From: Rhodocytophaga rosea
Lineage (GTDB): Bacteria > Bacteroidota > Bacteroidia > Cytophagales > 172606-1
Direction: 5' to 3'
Assembly: GCF_010119975.1 (NCBI RefSeq)
Contig: NZ_CP048222.1
Span: 2,622,501 to 2,686,500 of the forward strand
Length of the DNA: 64,000 bases
In this document: positions 29,365 through 39,674 of the stretch, in pieces
How positions within the stretch are numbered: position 1 is the stretch's first letter
Layout: every line of letters starts with the position of its first letter
Position numbers and translations under genes: made by a program
Notes under the pieces: model-generated
The model's database searches: none
What the model was told of the DNA's origin: nothing
What the model saw: the letters and a program-made list of their open reading frames with translations, nothing else

Positions 29365-31865
29365 TTGCAACACGCATTATTGCCATTCAGCGAAGAGGAT
29401 AAGGTTACCTTTTTTGTAGATGTAATCTTGCCTGTGCCGGTTCCTAACTTATACACTTACCGGTCACCTTTTCACATGAATGGTTTACTGCAGGTTGGAG
29501 CCAGAATAATTGTGGAATTTGGAAAGCAACGGGTAGTTACGGCTGTTATCGCCCGAATTCACCAGAAACCTCCCCAACAATATACAGCCAAATATATTCT
29601 CGAACTGCTCGACGAACGGCCCATTATCACCCCGGCCAGCTTACGCTGTTTGAATGGATGTCTGGCTATTATATGTGTCACATTGGGGAGGTAATGAATG
29701 CTGCCTTACCCTCAGGCATGAAAATAAGCAGCGAATCCAGATTACAGTATAACCAGGAATTTGATATAAATCTTCCCCTTACCGAAGAGGAAGATCTGTT
29801 ATTAGAAACCATAAAAAAACACCAGTCGCTTTCCTATGAAGAAGCAGAAAACCTGCTGGGACAGAAAATTTACAAAGTAGTAAAATCGCTGATCGGAAAA
29901 AGAGCCCTATTGGTATTTGAGGAGGTGAAGGAAAAGTATAAACCGAAAATAGTTAAGAAAGTGCGCCTGATGCGGATTTATGAAAAACGGGACAATATAC
30001 AGGCACTCTTTCAGATTCTGGATAAAAAACCCAAACAATTAGACATCCTGCTTAAATATCTGCAACATGTGCCGGTATTAAGTAAACCTGAGCAGAATGA
30101 ACAAGGCATCGAAAAAAGTCTGCTAACCAAGGATGAGATTTCGGAGTCTTCGCTGAAAACGCTTATCAAGAATCAGATTGTAGAAGAATTTGAAGTAACT
30201 GTTTCCAGGTTCGAGAATACAACGGTTCCCGAAAGCTACAATCTTACCCTAACCGAAACGCAGCAGAAAGCCAGTCACCAGATTATGGAACTGTTTAAAA
30301 CAAAGGAGGCGGTTTTATTATACGGAATCACTGGCAGCGGCAAAACAGAAATATATATTGACCTCATCAGAAAAGTACTTGATAGCGGTTCACAGGTATT
30401 ATATCTGCTACCTGAAATTGCCCTTACCACCCAGATAGTCAGCCGACTCTATAAAATATTCGGAGATGAGATGGGCGTATATCATTCAAAATTCTCAGAC
30501 AACGAACGGGTTGAAGTATGGAAAGGCGTATTATCTGGCAGATTCTCTTTTGTGATCGGTGTCCGTTCGGCTATATTTCTGCCATTTGACAATTTAGGAT
30601 TGATTGTAGTAGATGAGGAACATGAAACTTCGTACAAACAGCAAGATCCTGCCCCCAGGTATAATGCCAGAGATGTTGCCCTGGTCGTGGCACAAAAACA
30701 ACATGCCAAAGTATTGCTTGGCTCTGCAACTCCTTCTTTTGAGTCTTATTATCATGCCCGCCTGGGAAAATATGGTTTTGTTAAGCTGGACAAACGGTTT
30801 GGAGAAGCTCAGTTGCCGGATATTGTGCTGGTAGATACCCGAACGGAGCGTAAGCAAAAAAAAATTAAGAACAATTTCTCAAGCGTATTGCTGGAAGAAC
30901 TAAAAAAGGGGGTAGAGCGAAAAGAACAATCTATCCTTTTTCAGAACCGGCGTGGGTATTCGCCCTATATTTCCTGCGAAGAATGTAACTGGATTGCCCA
31001 ATGCAATAATTGTGCAGTAAGCCTGACGTATCATTTGCATAACCATGAATTGCGTTGTCATTACTGCGGTCATACAGAAAAAACGCCTGCCATTTGTCCG
31101 GCTTGCGGCTCGCCAAAAATTATGACCATGGGATATGGAACGGAGAAAGTAGAAGATGAATTACAGTTGTTGCTTCCCGGTTCGCGTTTAGGCCGTATGG
31201 ACTTAGATACCACACGTAAAAAAAACGCCTATCAACAGATCATTACTGAGTTTGAAGCTGGAAATATGGATGTATTGATTGGTACGCAGATGATCAGCAA
31301 AGGCCTAGATTTTGATAAAGTAAGCCTGGTGGGTATTTTTGATGCTGACCGCCTGATTAATTTTCCAGATTTTCGCTCCCACGAACGTGCATTTCAGCTC
31401 ATTACTCAGGTGAGCGGACGGGCCGGCCGACGGGATAAAAAAGGCAAAGTAATTATCCAGACGGCCGATACGCAGCAGAATATTTTACAGAAAGTTTTAT
31501 CGAGCGATTATGAAGGCTTATATGAGAAAGAAATGGCTGAACGGAAAAAATACAATTATCCGCCTTTTTGCCGTATGATCAAGATTAGTGTAAAGCATGT
31601 ACAATTCAGCATAGCTGAAAAAGCAGCTTATCAACTGGTGAGCCAGCTGACAGAAAAACTGGGAACTGCCCGTGTATTGGGTCCGGAATCTCCCTTAATC
31701 GACCGGATCAGAAACCAGTATCTGAAAGATATACTCATTAAGTTAGAAAAAGAGAATGTGAACCTGAAGGCTGTGAAAGAAATGATCCGCAAAGAAATGC
31801 TGGATATATGCACACAGAAAGAATTTAAGCAAGTGACAATTGTGGCCGACGTTGATCCTTTATAA
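29365..31865 (+). pseudogene. priA: Primosomal helicase PriA, reading frame broken by a one-base deletion
   Basis: PriA restarts collapsed replication forks. The first 91 residues (frame from the TTG at 29365) are its DNA-binding N-terminus (FVDVILPVPVPNLYTYR...YILELLDERPIITPA). The rest continues one frame over: helicase motif I GITGSGKTEIYI, DEEH motif, GSATPS, a zinc-binding region of paired Cys (CEECNWIAQCNNC, HYCGHTEKTPAICPACG), and GTQMISKGLDF and QVSGRAGR. One missing C near 29636-29637 (GGCCAGC instead of GGCCCAGC) restores ...TPAQLTLFEWMSGYYMCHIGEV. Everything else is intact, giving about 834 residues. The start must be TTG, since a stop at 29332 precedes it with no ATG between. Confidence 0.93.
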
Positions 31866-31971
31866 AATTTTCCTTTTCCAGCATGATTGCAGGATTTTTT
31901 GGCAACACTACAGTTTTTTTATCCTCTTTCATATTTCCTGCATTTTAGTTAAAATTTAGTTATTTTAGAAT

Positions 31972-33720
31972 ATGATTATACGCCGTGCTTATAACTCACC
32001 AGATACCTGTAGGATTTTGCTCCTGCTGCTGCTATTTCTGGTAGGTTGTCAGCCTATACCCGATAAAACTTTTGAAGTAAAGGTGCGTTTGCCTCAGGAC
32101 CCTGAAACATTGAATCCGGTAAATTACACCAATGTATATGGCTTGCAGATCATTCACTTGCTCTTTCAAACCCTGCTTAATACTGAAGATCTTGATAGCC
32201 AGCTCCGGCCTTTGCTAGCTTCCGGTTTGCCGGTAGTAGTTCAAAAAGATTCTCTAACCTATATTACCTACCAGATCAGGAAAGAAGCTATATGGGATAA
32301 TGCAGCCCCGGTAACTGCACAGGACGTGGTGTTTTCAATGAAAGTGATTAAATGTCCGCTGGTGAATAATGAAAAACTACAGATGCAATACGAAGCCGTT
32401 CAGGATGTAATTTCGAATAATACCAATCCAGAGGAAGTTACTTTTGTATGCAAGCGTAATTATCCTAACCTTGACCGCCTCACCGGCGATTTATTTATTA
32501 TACCTGCTTATCTGTTTGATCCTACAGGTTTGCTGGCTCAGTTTTCCCTTTCAGATTTAATTATACAGGAAGAGTCCTTAAAAAAGCATACAAACATAAT
32601 TTCTTTTGCAGAATGGTTTAATACCGGAAAGTTCTCACGGGATGAAAATATTCTGAGAGGCAGCGGAGCCTATCAATTATCGGATTGGAAAACCGGCCGC
32701 CAGGTGGTGGTACAAAAAAAACAGCAATGGTGGGCTGAAAAGCTTTCAAATAAACCGGAATACCTAACTGCCAATCCTGCCAGAATTAATTTTCAGATCG
32801 TTCCGGAAAATATGACCGCTGTATTGTCTTTAAAGAGGGAGGCTCTAGACATATATAGCAATGTGCCAGCTACAGAATTCCTTCAACTGACTCAGGATGA
32901 AGCGATGCAGAAAAAATATAATTTTTTTACTCCGGAAACCTATGATTTCACTTACCTGGGGATAAACGGCCGTCTCGAAAAATTTGCCGACAAAAAAACC
33001 CGGCAGGCTATAGCCCATTTACTGGATATAAACAATATGATTAAGGTTACCCAGCAGAGTTTTGCAGTCCGTACCATTGGGCCTGTAAAACCTGGCGATC
33101 CTAATTACAATACCTCTGTAGCTTTATATAATTATAATATAAACAAAGCCATTCAACTGCTGCAAGCAGCAGGATGGCAAAAGGAAAATAACCAATGGGT
33201 GAGAATAGTGGAGGAAGAGAAAATACCACTTACTATTAACCTACAATATAAAGCCGGCAACAATGATTATGAAGATATAGCACTCATTTTTAGACAGGCC
33301 GCCGCCGAAGCTGGTATTCCGGTTGAAATACAAGCTATGGAAGGAAGTACGCTGGGAAGTAATCTGCGGGCACACCATTTTGAGATTTTCATCCGAAGTA
33401 TGTCCGGAGGGCCAGCCGAATATAATTTTAAGTCTATTCTCCATTCAGTGAGTGCTGTGCCCAATGGTTATAATTATACCAATTTTGGAACAGCCGAAAG
33501 TGATACTCTTATCGATGCTATTAATGAAACTTTCAGTCCTGAACTAAAATCCAGATATTTGAAAAAATTTCAGCAAATCCTTTATGAGGAAGCAAACATC
33601 ATTTTCCTTTTCGTGCTCAAAAACCGGATTGCTATTCATAAGCGGCTGCAAAACACAAAAATTACCACCAGTAAAGCTGGTTATGACGTAAGTGCCTTTA
33701 CATTAGGTTCGCCGCAATAA
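31972..33720 (+). CDS. Peptide/nickel-type ABC solute-binding lipoprotein (SBP_bac_5)
   Basis: A 582-residue lipoprotein with lipobox LVGC (Cys26). The mature protein follows the family-5 extracellular solute-binding pattern: VRLPQDPETLNPVNYTN near the start, YQIRKEAIWDNAAPVTAQDVVFSMKV, GSGAYQLSDWKTGRQVVVQKK, and the C-terminal NEKAI..LLQAAGWQ-like region. Such proteins bind oligopeptides or similar ligands for an ABC importer. No permease or ATPase lies adjacent, so it may serve a system elsewhere. It starts 106 bases after priA; the two could be co-transcribed but are functionally unrelated. Confidence 0.88.
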   Translation: MIIRRAYNSPDTCRILLLLLLFLVGCQPIPDKTFEVKVRLPQDPETLNPVNYTNVYGLQIIHLLFQTLLNTEDLDSQLRPLLASGLPVVVQKDSLTYITYQIRKEAIWDNAAPVTAQDVVFSMKVIKCPLVNNEKLQMQYEAVQDVISNNTNPEEVTFVCKRNYPNLDRLTGDLFIIPAYLFDPTGLLAQFSLSDLIIQEESLKKHTNIISFAEWFNTGKFSRDENILRGSGAYQLSDWKTGRQVVVQKKQQWWAEKLSNKPEYLTANPARINFQIVPENMTAVLSLKREALDIYSNVPATEFLQLTQDEAMQKKYNFFTPETYDFTYLGINGRLEKFADKKTRQAIAHLLDINNMIKVTQQSFAVRTIGPVKPGDPNYNTSVALYNYNINKAIQLLQAAGWQKENNQWVRIVEEEKIPLTINLQYKAGNNDYEDIALIFRQAAAEAGIPVEIQAMEGSTLGSNLRAHHFEIFIRSMSGGPAEYNFKSILHSVSAVPNGYNYTNFGTAESDTLIDAINETFSPELKSRYLKKFQQILYEEANIIFLFVLKNRIAIHKRLQNTKITTSKAGYDVSAFTLGSPQ

Positions 33721-33794
33721 TTAGTTGTGGGCATAAATTGCTTTATTCCTTACGCAGAAACTTAGTATTCATTGCATTAATTATTACAAATTTT

Positions 33795-33841
33795 AAAAGC
33801 CTAATAAACCGCTAAAGTTAATACCGGTTTATCAGGCTTTT
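33795..33841. terminator. Bidirectional terminator between solute-binding and SulP genes
   Basis: Sixteen-base arms (33795-33810 and 33826-33841; AAAAGCCTAATAAACC) with one wobble and a 15-base loop, flanked by A on the left and T on the right. It serves the convergent genes ending at 33720 and 33862. Confidence 0.8.
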
Positions 33842-33861
33842 GTCTCAAATATCCCTCTAGT

Positions 33862-36111
33862 TTACTGAAAATCTTTAAACCTGAATATTTCATCATATTC
33901 GGCAAATGTTTTCCGGATATCCACCTCTAGATCTTTAATAGAACCTTCACGCAGGTCGTATACCCAGCCATGTACATGCAATTTGGCATCTTTAAGCCAC
34001 GCTTTTTGTACAATTGAAGTTTTATGCAGGTTATATACTTGCTCAATCACATTTAATTCTACTAGTCGTTTGAACTGCTCATTCGGGTCTTTCATGTACA
34101 TGAGTTCATCTTTATGCAAGCGGTATACATCTTTAATATTGAGCAGCCATTTATTAATTAAACCCAGGTTGTTATCTTCAATAGCCGCTTTTACGCCTCC
34201 ACAACCATAATGACCACATACAATAATATGCTCTACTTTAAGCACTTCCACAGCATATTGTAATACAGACAGCAGGTTAAGATCAGTGCTTACGACCAGA
34301 TTGGCTACGTTCCGATGTACAAACATTTCGCCAGGGTGAGTACCGGTAATTTCTGAGGCAGGTACCCGGCTATCTGAACAACCAATCCACAAGTATTTCG
34401 GGCTTTGCCCCATGGCCAGATTTTCAAAATAGTGAGGATCAAGTTTTAGTTTTTCAGCCACCCATTTGCGGTTATTTTCAAATAATTGATCATAGGCTGT
34501 CTGGTCTACTTGTGGAACTGGAACAGGAGCATAGGTTTTAGCGGTTGGCTGGCCATCATGTCCATTTTTATTAAAAGTGAAGCGTATATTTTTCTGTTTA
34601 GCAGTAGATTTAAAATTCTCTATGGTTTCGAGAATATCATAATCAATATACTGGGATTTGGATCCATCTATTTCCACATAACTGTTTTCCGGCAAGTTTT
34701 CCAGAATATTGTTGATACTTGCTTTGTTCAGAAAAGAAACATGTTCGCCTAAATTGATCTTAACCTTCTCACCTCCTTTAAGCTTTTCCCGCTGAAAGAA
34801 ATAAAAGCTTTTGTAATTGGCACGCAATATAAAGAACAAGCCTACTGCCAGACCTATACTAATGCCAATCAACAGATCGGTAAATAGCACAGCCACAATA
34901 GTAACAACAAAAGGAATAAACTGGCTCAGTCCCAGGCTATACATTTCCTTAAACACTTTTAGTTTAGCGAGTTTATACCCTGTAAGTATCAGAATAGCGG
35001 CTAAGCAAGCCAGGGGAATACGGTTGAGCAAACTTGGAATGCTAATTACACATACCAGTAGCAGGATGCCATGGATTACAGCCGACATCTTACTTCTGGC
35101 TCCAGTATTAATGTTTACTGAACTACGCACAATAACCGAGGTAAGAGGTAAGCCCCCAATAAGTCCGCTAATTAGATTTCCAACACCCTGTGCTTTGAGT
35201 TCCCGGTTAGGGGGTGTATTTCGTTTCAGGGGATCGAGTTTATCTGTAGCTTCTACGTTGAGCAGGGTTTCCAGACTAGCAACTATAGCTAAGGTAGCAG
35301 CAGTAATATATACCTGTGGATTTCCAATCTGAGAGAAATCCGGCAGGGTGAATAGTCCCAGAAACTCGTTAAAGTTATTCGCCTTAGGCAACGATACCAG
35401 GTGATTACCGGACAGTGAAAGAAACGAGATATAATTATATAAATAGTTAATCAGAATACTGATTAACACCACCACCAGAGGCGCTGGAATCCCATTAAAG
35501 AAACTATATTTTTTTAAAGCAGGCCTTTCCCATAATAAAAGTATTGCTACGGATATTAATGTAATAATAATCGCAGCAGCATTCGGATTTTGAAAAGCAC
35601 GTAAAATCTCTGTAAATGTATTTTCTCCATCCAGCTGTTCAAAAGCAAACTCGCCTTCTGCATCCTCATCATAACCAAGCGCATGTGGAATCTGCTTCAA
35701 AATCAGGGTAAGCCCAATAGCAGCCAGCATCCCTTTAATAACGGCTGATGGAAAGAAATATCCGATAGAACCAGCTCTTATATACCCTAATATAATTTGC
35801 AATACACCTGCCAGCATCACAGCCAGCAGAAAAGCATTAAATTGACCATTAAATTTTTCAATGGCACTGAATACGATTACAGTTAAGCCAGCTGCCGGAC
35901 CGCTCACACTCAGCGAAGAACCACTCAACGATCCTACTATGATACCTCCTATAATGCCGGCAATTATACCGGAAAACAAGGGAGCACCAGAAGCCAGAGC
36001 AATACCTAAGCAAAGGGGCAATGCTACCAGAAACACGACCAATCCCGAACGGAAATCGTACCGGAAGTTTGTAACCATGCTTTGTATAATATTATTTTTG
36101 TTGTCTTTCAT
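33862..36111 (-). CDS. SulP-family anion transporter fused to beta-carbonic anhydrase
   Basis: A 749-residue inner-membrane fusion. Residues about 20-430 are a SulP permease with multiple membrane helices (GLVVFLVALPLCLGIALASGAP, SVSGPAAGLTVIV). About 450-530 is a STAS-like domain (VEIDGSKSQYIDYDILETI). About 540-749 is a beta-class carbonic anhydrase with the zinc ligands in WIGCSDSRVPASEI (Cys, Asp) and VCGHYGCGGVKAA (His, Cys). The combination suggests bicarbonate uptake coupled to interconversion of CO2 and bicarbonate next to the pore; the transported ion is inferred. Complete, no truncation. It is monocistronic, with a terminator at 33795-33841. Confidence 0.93.
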   Translation of the reverse strand: MKDNKNNIIQSMVTNFRYDFRSGLVVFLVALPLCLGIALASGAPLFSGIIAGIIGGIIVGSLSGSSLSVSGPAAGLTVIVFSAIEKFNGQFNAFLLAVMLAGVLQIILGYIRAGSIGYFFPSAVIKGMLAAIGLTLILKQIPHALGYDEDAEGEFAFEQLDGENTFTEILRAFQNPNAAAIIITLISVAILLLWERPALKKYSFFNGIPAPLVVVLISILINYLYNYISFLSLSGNHLVSLPKANNFNEFLGLFTLPDFSQIGNPQVYITAATLAIVASLETLLNVEATDKLDPLKRNTPPNRELKAQGVGNLISGLIGGLPLTSVIVRSSVNINTGARSKMSAVIHGILLLVCVISIPSLLNRIPLACLAAILILTGYKLAKLKVFKEMYSLGLSQFIPFVVTIVAVLFTDLLIGISIGLAVGLFFILRANYKSFYFFQREKLKGGEKVKINLGEHVSFLNKASINNILENLPENSYVEIDGSKSQYIDYDILETIENFKSTAKQKNIRFTFNKNGHDGQPTAKTYAPVPVPQVDQTAYDQLFENNRKWVAEKLKLDPHYFENLAMGQSPKYLWIGCSDSRVPASEITGTHPGEMFVHRNVANLVVSTDLNLLSVLQYAVEVLKVEHIIVCGHYGCGGVKAAIEDNNLGLINKWLLNIKDVYRLHKDELMYMKDPNEQFKRLVELNVIEQVYNLHKTSIVQKAWLKDAKLHVHGWVYDLREGSIKDLEVDIRKTFAEYDEIFRFKDFQ

Positions 36112-36463
36112 AAGTGTGAATTTATTTTAAGGACCTGATAGAGAGAAATCTCTGAACAGTAAAGTATTTGTATCCAAAGTGCAAATACCAGACACATCAA
36201 TCATTTAATGAATGGCGAATACCAAGGACTAATCCGGTGAAAAATTTGAAATAATAAACAGATGATATTTAATAGGTAGTACGTAAAAAGAAAATGATGC
36301 AGGATTTATAAACACCTGTGCATATATTTTCCAAAATAGCCATTCCCTCTACAACCAGTATCAGTCTTTAAGTAGGTCTTCCGTATTTGTTTGTGCTTAT
36401 TAATATAGCATTCATATGGCATCACAAAAGAATAGGCAACAGCAACCTGAACTAGTAATAAAG
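36112..36463. other. Non-coding region upstream of the SulP gene
   Basis: About 350 AT-rich bases between the SulP start and the end of the next minus-strand gene. I see no gene, RNA or clear promoter consensus in it. Confidence 0.5.
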
Positions 36464-36880
36464 CTATGCTTCGGGCGGAGGAGTAGTTTGAGTCAGATAA
36501 GAATTAAAGAGGCGGTAATCTTCAAAAATATTGTAAATAGGTTCTACCTGAATGGGTTCATCAAATAAAACAATACCATTGTGGTGTATAAAATCAACAT
36601 CTTCCAGAGACATTTCCATATCATACACATCTGTATCTTGTGCATCTGCAGCAGGATTTGTTATATCTAAATAGTCCTCTACGATATATTCAACAAGATT
36701 AGCATTTGAGGGAGAAGTGCATTGCAAAGAAGCGGATTTCACATAATAGTGAACAATAGAATGAGTGGGAAAGACCATTGTATTGATAAAACCGATCAGC
36801 AGTATAAAGCCGATACATCTTCTTAGCAGAGGTATGGTTTCTTTATGCGGACGGTTAGTATTTACAACTCTTTTCAACAT
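36464..36880 (-). CDS. Hypothetical single-membrane-span protein
   Basis: A 138-residue protein I do not recognise. A hydrophobic segment lies at about residues 25-44 (IGFILLIGFINTMVFPT), after a basic N-terminus, so it is probably anchored with its acidic C-terminal part (many Asp/Glu, about 65-120) outside the cytoplasm. It ends in TPPPEA. A candidate promoter sits 54 bases upstream (36934-36941). No neighbour suggests a role. Coding status is supported by length, plausible topology and the promoter, but not by homology I can name. Confidence 0.6.
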   Translation of the reverse strand: MLKRVVNTNRPHKETIPLLRRCIGFILLIGFINTMVFPTHSIVHYYVKSASLQCTSPSNANLVEYIVEDYLDITNPAADAQDTDVYDMEMSLEDVDFIHHNGIVLFDEPIQVEPIYNIFEDYRLFNSYLTQTTPPPEA

Positions 36881-37201
36881 CCTATTGATAGCTTCATAGG
36901 GTTATAGCAACCTGCTTAAATACAAAAGCTTTACAAAAATAGCATAATTAATGGTTTTTGTGCAACGTATGCTGCAATCTTTTGGTTTCTGCCCATGTAT
37001 CATTTACAAGAATAATAGTTGTTTATTAGCTTAAAATATACTTATGTTCCAAATCAAATGGCTCTTATAACCCAATTGTAGGTAAAGGAATACCTTGCAT
37101 TATAGTTTTTATTTTTTCTTTTTATTGATAAATAATTTTACTTTTTAAAGAAATGTCTAATTTGTGAGTCATCTGTATTTTAACCTACAACCTATACTAA
37201 A
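36881..37201. other. Intergenic region with divergent promoters
   Basis: About 320 AT-rich bases between the hypothetical protein at 36464-36880 and the VCBS gene at 37202. It holds the minus-strand -7 candidate at 36934-36941; nothing else is seen. Confidence 0.5.
36934..36941 (-). promoter_or_regulatory. Candidate promoter (TTG, N21, TATTTTTG)
   Basis: TATTTTTG on the minus strand, with a TTG (minus of 36963-36965) 21 bases upstream, fits the Bacteroidetes promoter for the gene starting at 36880. Confidence 0.5.
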
Positions 37202-38344
37202 GTGAAAAGGTTTTTTTTATTCTTCGCAACAATTGCTTGTTATGTAGCCTGCATGGGGCAATCAACTTCTACCCTGAAATTTTCCAAACAAATGATTGCT
37301 GCAGAAAGCTATGAATCTGTAGATGTATTTGATGTAAATGGCGACAAACAGGCAGATCTTGTTTCGGGTGCTTTCTGGTACGAAGGTCCGGATTTTTTTA
37401 AGCGGCACTATATAGGCGAAGTAAAGCGGCATGAAGAATATTATGATGATTTTTCAACCATACCTATGGATGTAAATGGCGACAATCTGACTGATTTTGT
37501 AACTGGTGGTTGGTTTGGAGGTACGATTGTGTGGCGGCAAAATCCCGGCAATGATAAACAATGGACAGAACATGTGATTGCCGAATGCGGAAATGTAGAA
37601 ACTACCCGTTCCTGGGATGTAGATGGAGATGGATTTCCTGAAATTATACCCAATACACCTAATAAACCTCTGGTCATTTACCAATTGCAAAAAGATGCTG
37701 GTGGGAAACCTTTAGGTATGTTTTCGAAAACACAAATTTATGATAAGCAAGGACATGGTCTTGGCTTTGGAGACGTTAATAAAGATGGCCGGGGTGATTT
37801 TATTCTGCCCACCGGCTGGCTTGAAGCACCAAAGAACTGGAAAACTGAAAAATGGATATTTCACCCGGAATTTGATTTGGGAACAGCCAGTGTACCTGTT
37901 ATTATAACCGATGTAAACAAAGATGGATTAGCCGATATGATTGTAGGCCAGGGACATGGATATGGTTTACACTGGTATCAGCAGGTGCTGGAGAAGAAGA
38001 ACCGCAGCTGGAAAAAATATACCATTGATTCTTTGAATTCTCAGTATCATGCCATGATATGGACTGATATAACCGGCGATGGTAAAGAAGAGCTGGTTAC
38101 AGGCAAACGGTACCGGGCACATAATCATAACGATCCTGGTGCAAACGACCCCATAGGTTTGTATTATTTTACCTGGAATGGCAACTCATTTGTTAAAAAT
38201 ATTATCAATTATGGCAAGTTGGGTGAAGCGGTAGGCACAGGTATTTACTTCAGCCTAACTGATTTGCGTGGTACCGGGCGAAAAGATATCATAGTTGCAG
38301 GCAAGCAAGGGTTATATATACTCTATAATGATGGGCAGAAATAA
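37202..38344 (+). CDS. Secreted FG-GAP/VCBS-repeat protein
   Basis: A 380-residue exported protein with a signal peptide (residues about 1-20, ending near CMGQS). It contains repeated Ca-binding-type FG-GAP/VCBS segments: VFDVNGDKQADLVSG, PMDVNGDNLTDFVTGG, SWDVDGDGFPEIIP, GDVNKDGRGDFILP, ITDVNKDGLADMIVG and DITGDGKEELVTG, which build a beta-propeller. No catalytic domain or T9SS sorting domain is visible. The start is a GTG at 37202; no nearer ATG keeps the signal peptide. Likely a periplasmic or secreted binding protein; the ligand is unknown. Confidence 0.8.
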   Translation: MKRFFLFFATIACYVACMGQSTSTLKFSKQMIAAESYESVDVFDVNGDKQADLVSGAFWYEGPDFFKRHYIGEVKRHEEYYDDFSTIPMDVNGDNLTDFVTGGWFGGTIVWRQNPGNDKQWTEHVIAECGNVETTRSWDVDGDGFPEIIPNTPNKPLVIYQLQKDAGGKPLGMFSKTQIYDKQGHGLGFGDVNKDGRGDFILPTGWLEAPKNWKTEKWIFHPEFDLGTASVPVIITDVNKDGLADMIVGQGHGYGLHWYQQVLEKKNRSWKKYTIDSLNSQYHAMIWTDITGDGKEELVTGKRYRAHNHNDPGANDPIGLYYFTWNGNSFVKNIINYGKLGEAVGTGIYFSLTDLRGTGRKDIIVAGKQGLYILYNDGQK

Positions 38345-38402
38345 ATTACTAAGATTTCTACCTTCTACCAATTCCCACTAATTAGCGGCACTTAACTCCT
38401 AT

Positions 38403-39566
38403 TTAATATACGAACTCTCCATATTCACTTCGGATGGTAAGCTTTTTCTGGTCAGATGATTCTACATGTCCGACAATCTGCGCTGGTACATTAAACGATG
38501 TTGAAATGGCTATCAAATCCTGGGCATATTTTTCTTCGATATAAATTTCCATCCGGTGGCCCATATTGAATACTTTGTACATTTCCTGCCAGGGTGTTAG
38601 GCTCTCCTGCTGGATCAACTTGAAAAGCGGAGGAGTTTCGAACAAATTATCTTTTACAATGTGCAAATCTTCTACAAAATGTAGCACCTTAGTTTGGGCA
38701 CCACCACTGCAATGTACCATGCCATGAATAGGTTGCCGGTATAGCTGTAGTATTTCTTTTACAATAGGTGCATACGTTCTGGTGGGAGATAATACAAGTT
38801 TTCCGGCATCCAGAGCAACACCATGTACAGGTTCTGTCAGGTTACGGGTACCTGCATACACCAGATGTTCCGGAACCATAGGATCGTAGCTTTCCGGATA
38901 TTTCTGTGCCAATATTTTACGGAATACATCGTGCCGGGCGGAAGTAAGTCCATTGCTGCCCATGCCTCCATTGTATTCATTCTCGTAAGTTGCTTGTCCG
39001 GAAGAAGCAAACCCCACAATTACATCTCCGGGCTGGATACGGTCATTGCTTATTACATCAGTACGTTTCATTCGGGCAGTTACCGTACTATCTACAATAA
39101 TGGTACGCACCAGGTCACCCACATCTGCCGTTTCACCGCCAGTACTGTAAATACCAATGCCATGCTCCCGTAATAGTTGTAATACTTCCTCCGTACCATT
39201 AATAATAGCTGCAATCACATCTCCGGGAATTAAATTTTTATTGCGTCCAATTGTAGAAGAAAGCAGAATATTATCAATAGCGCCTACGCAAAGCAGGTCA
39301 TCAACATTCATGATAATAGCATCCTGAGCGATTCCCTTCCAGACAGATACATCTCCGGTTTCTTTCCAGTACATGTAGGCTAACGATGACTTGGTACCGG
39401 CTCCATCGGCATGCATAATGTTGCAATATTCCGGATCGCCTCCCAGAAGGTCGGGCACAATCTTGCAGAATGCTTTGGGAAATAGTCCTTTGTCTAAGGT
39501 GCGGATGGCCTGATGTACGTCTTCTTTAGAAGCAGAGACACCCCGCTTCATATATCGGTCTTGCAT
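38403..39566 (-). CDS. purM: Phosphoribosylformylglycinamidine cyclo-ligase (AIR synthetase)
   Basis: A 387-residue cytosolic enzyme forming 5-aminoimidazole ribonucleotide in purine synthesis. The start MQDRYMKRGVSASKEDVHQAIRTLDKG matches Bacteroidota PurM proteins, followed by MHADGAGTKSSLA, the CVGAIDNILLS segment, STGGETADVGD, PGDVIVGFASSG and the C-terminal domain (MVHCSGGAQTKVLHF, FNMGHRMEIY). Longer than E. coli PurM, as in relatives. A TAnnTTTG element ends four bases before the ATG, suggesting leaderless transcription. No other pur gene is adjacent. Confidence 0.94.
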   Translation of the reverse strand: MQDRYMKRGVSASKEDVHQAIRTLDKGLFPKAFCKIVPDLLGGDPEYCNIMHADGAGTKSSLAYMYWKETGDVSVWKGIAQDAIIMNVDDLLCVGAIDNILLSSTIGRNKNLIPGDVIAAIINGTEEVLQLLREHGIGIYSTGGETADVGDLVRTIIVDSTVTARMKRTDVISNDRIQPGDVIVGFASSGQATYENEYNGGMGSNGLTSARHDVFRKILAQKYPESYDPMVPEHLVYAGTRNLTEPVHGVALDAGKLVLSPTRTYAPIVKEILQLYRQPIHGMVHCSGGAQTKVLHFVEDLHIVKDNLFETPPLFKLIQQESLTPWQEMYKVFNMGHRMEIYIEEKYAQDLIAISTSFNVPAQIVGHVESSDQKKLTIRSEYGEFVY

Positions 39567-39570
39567 GGCT

Positions 39571-39578
39571 CAAAAGTA
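39571..39578 (-). promoter_or_regulatory. purM promoter (TTG, N20, TACTTTTG)
   Basis: TACTTTTG on the minus strand with a TTG (minus of 39599-39601) 20 bases upstream. Only four bases separate it from the purM ATG, so transcripts would be leaderless or nearly so. Confidence 0.65.
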
Positions 39579-39674
39579 AGGAAAGCCCTGTGGATTGACA
39601 ACATAAAATGTAAGGCTGCTTTCAAAAGTGGCTGCTTAGTGAGCGAATTAGCGCATTACGGATTGAAATAGGAA

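Noticed and set aside
29658-29694. ATG at 29658 as start of an independent helicase gene lacking its N-terminus
   Set aside because: The preceding N-terminal PriA region is present and joins it with a single base correction.
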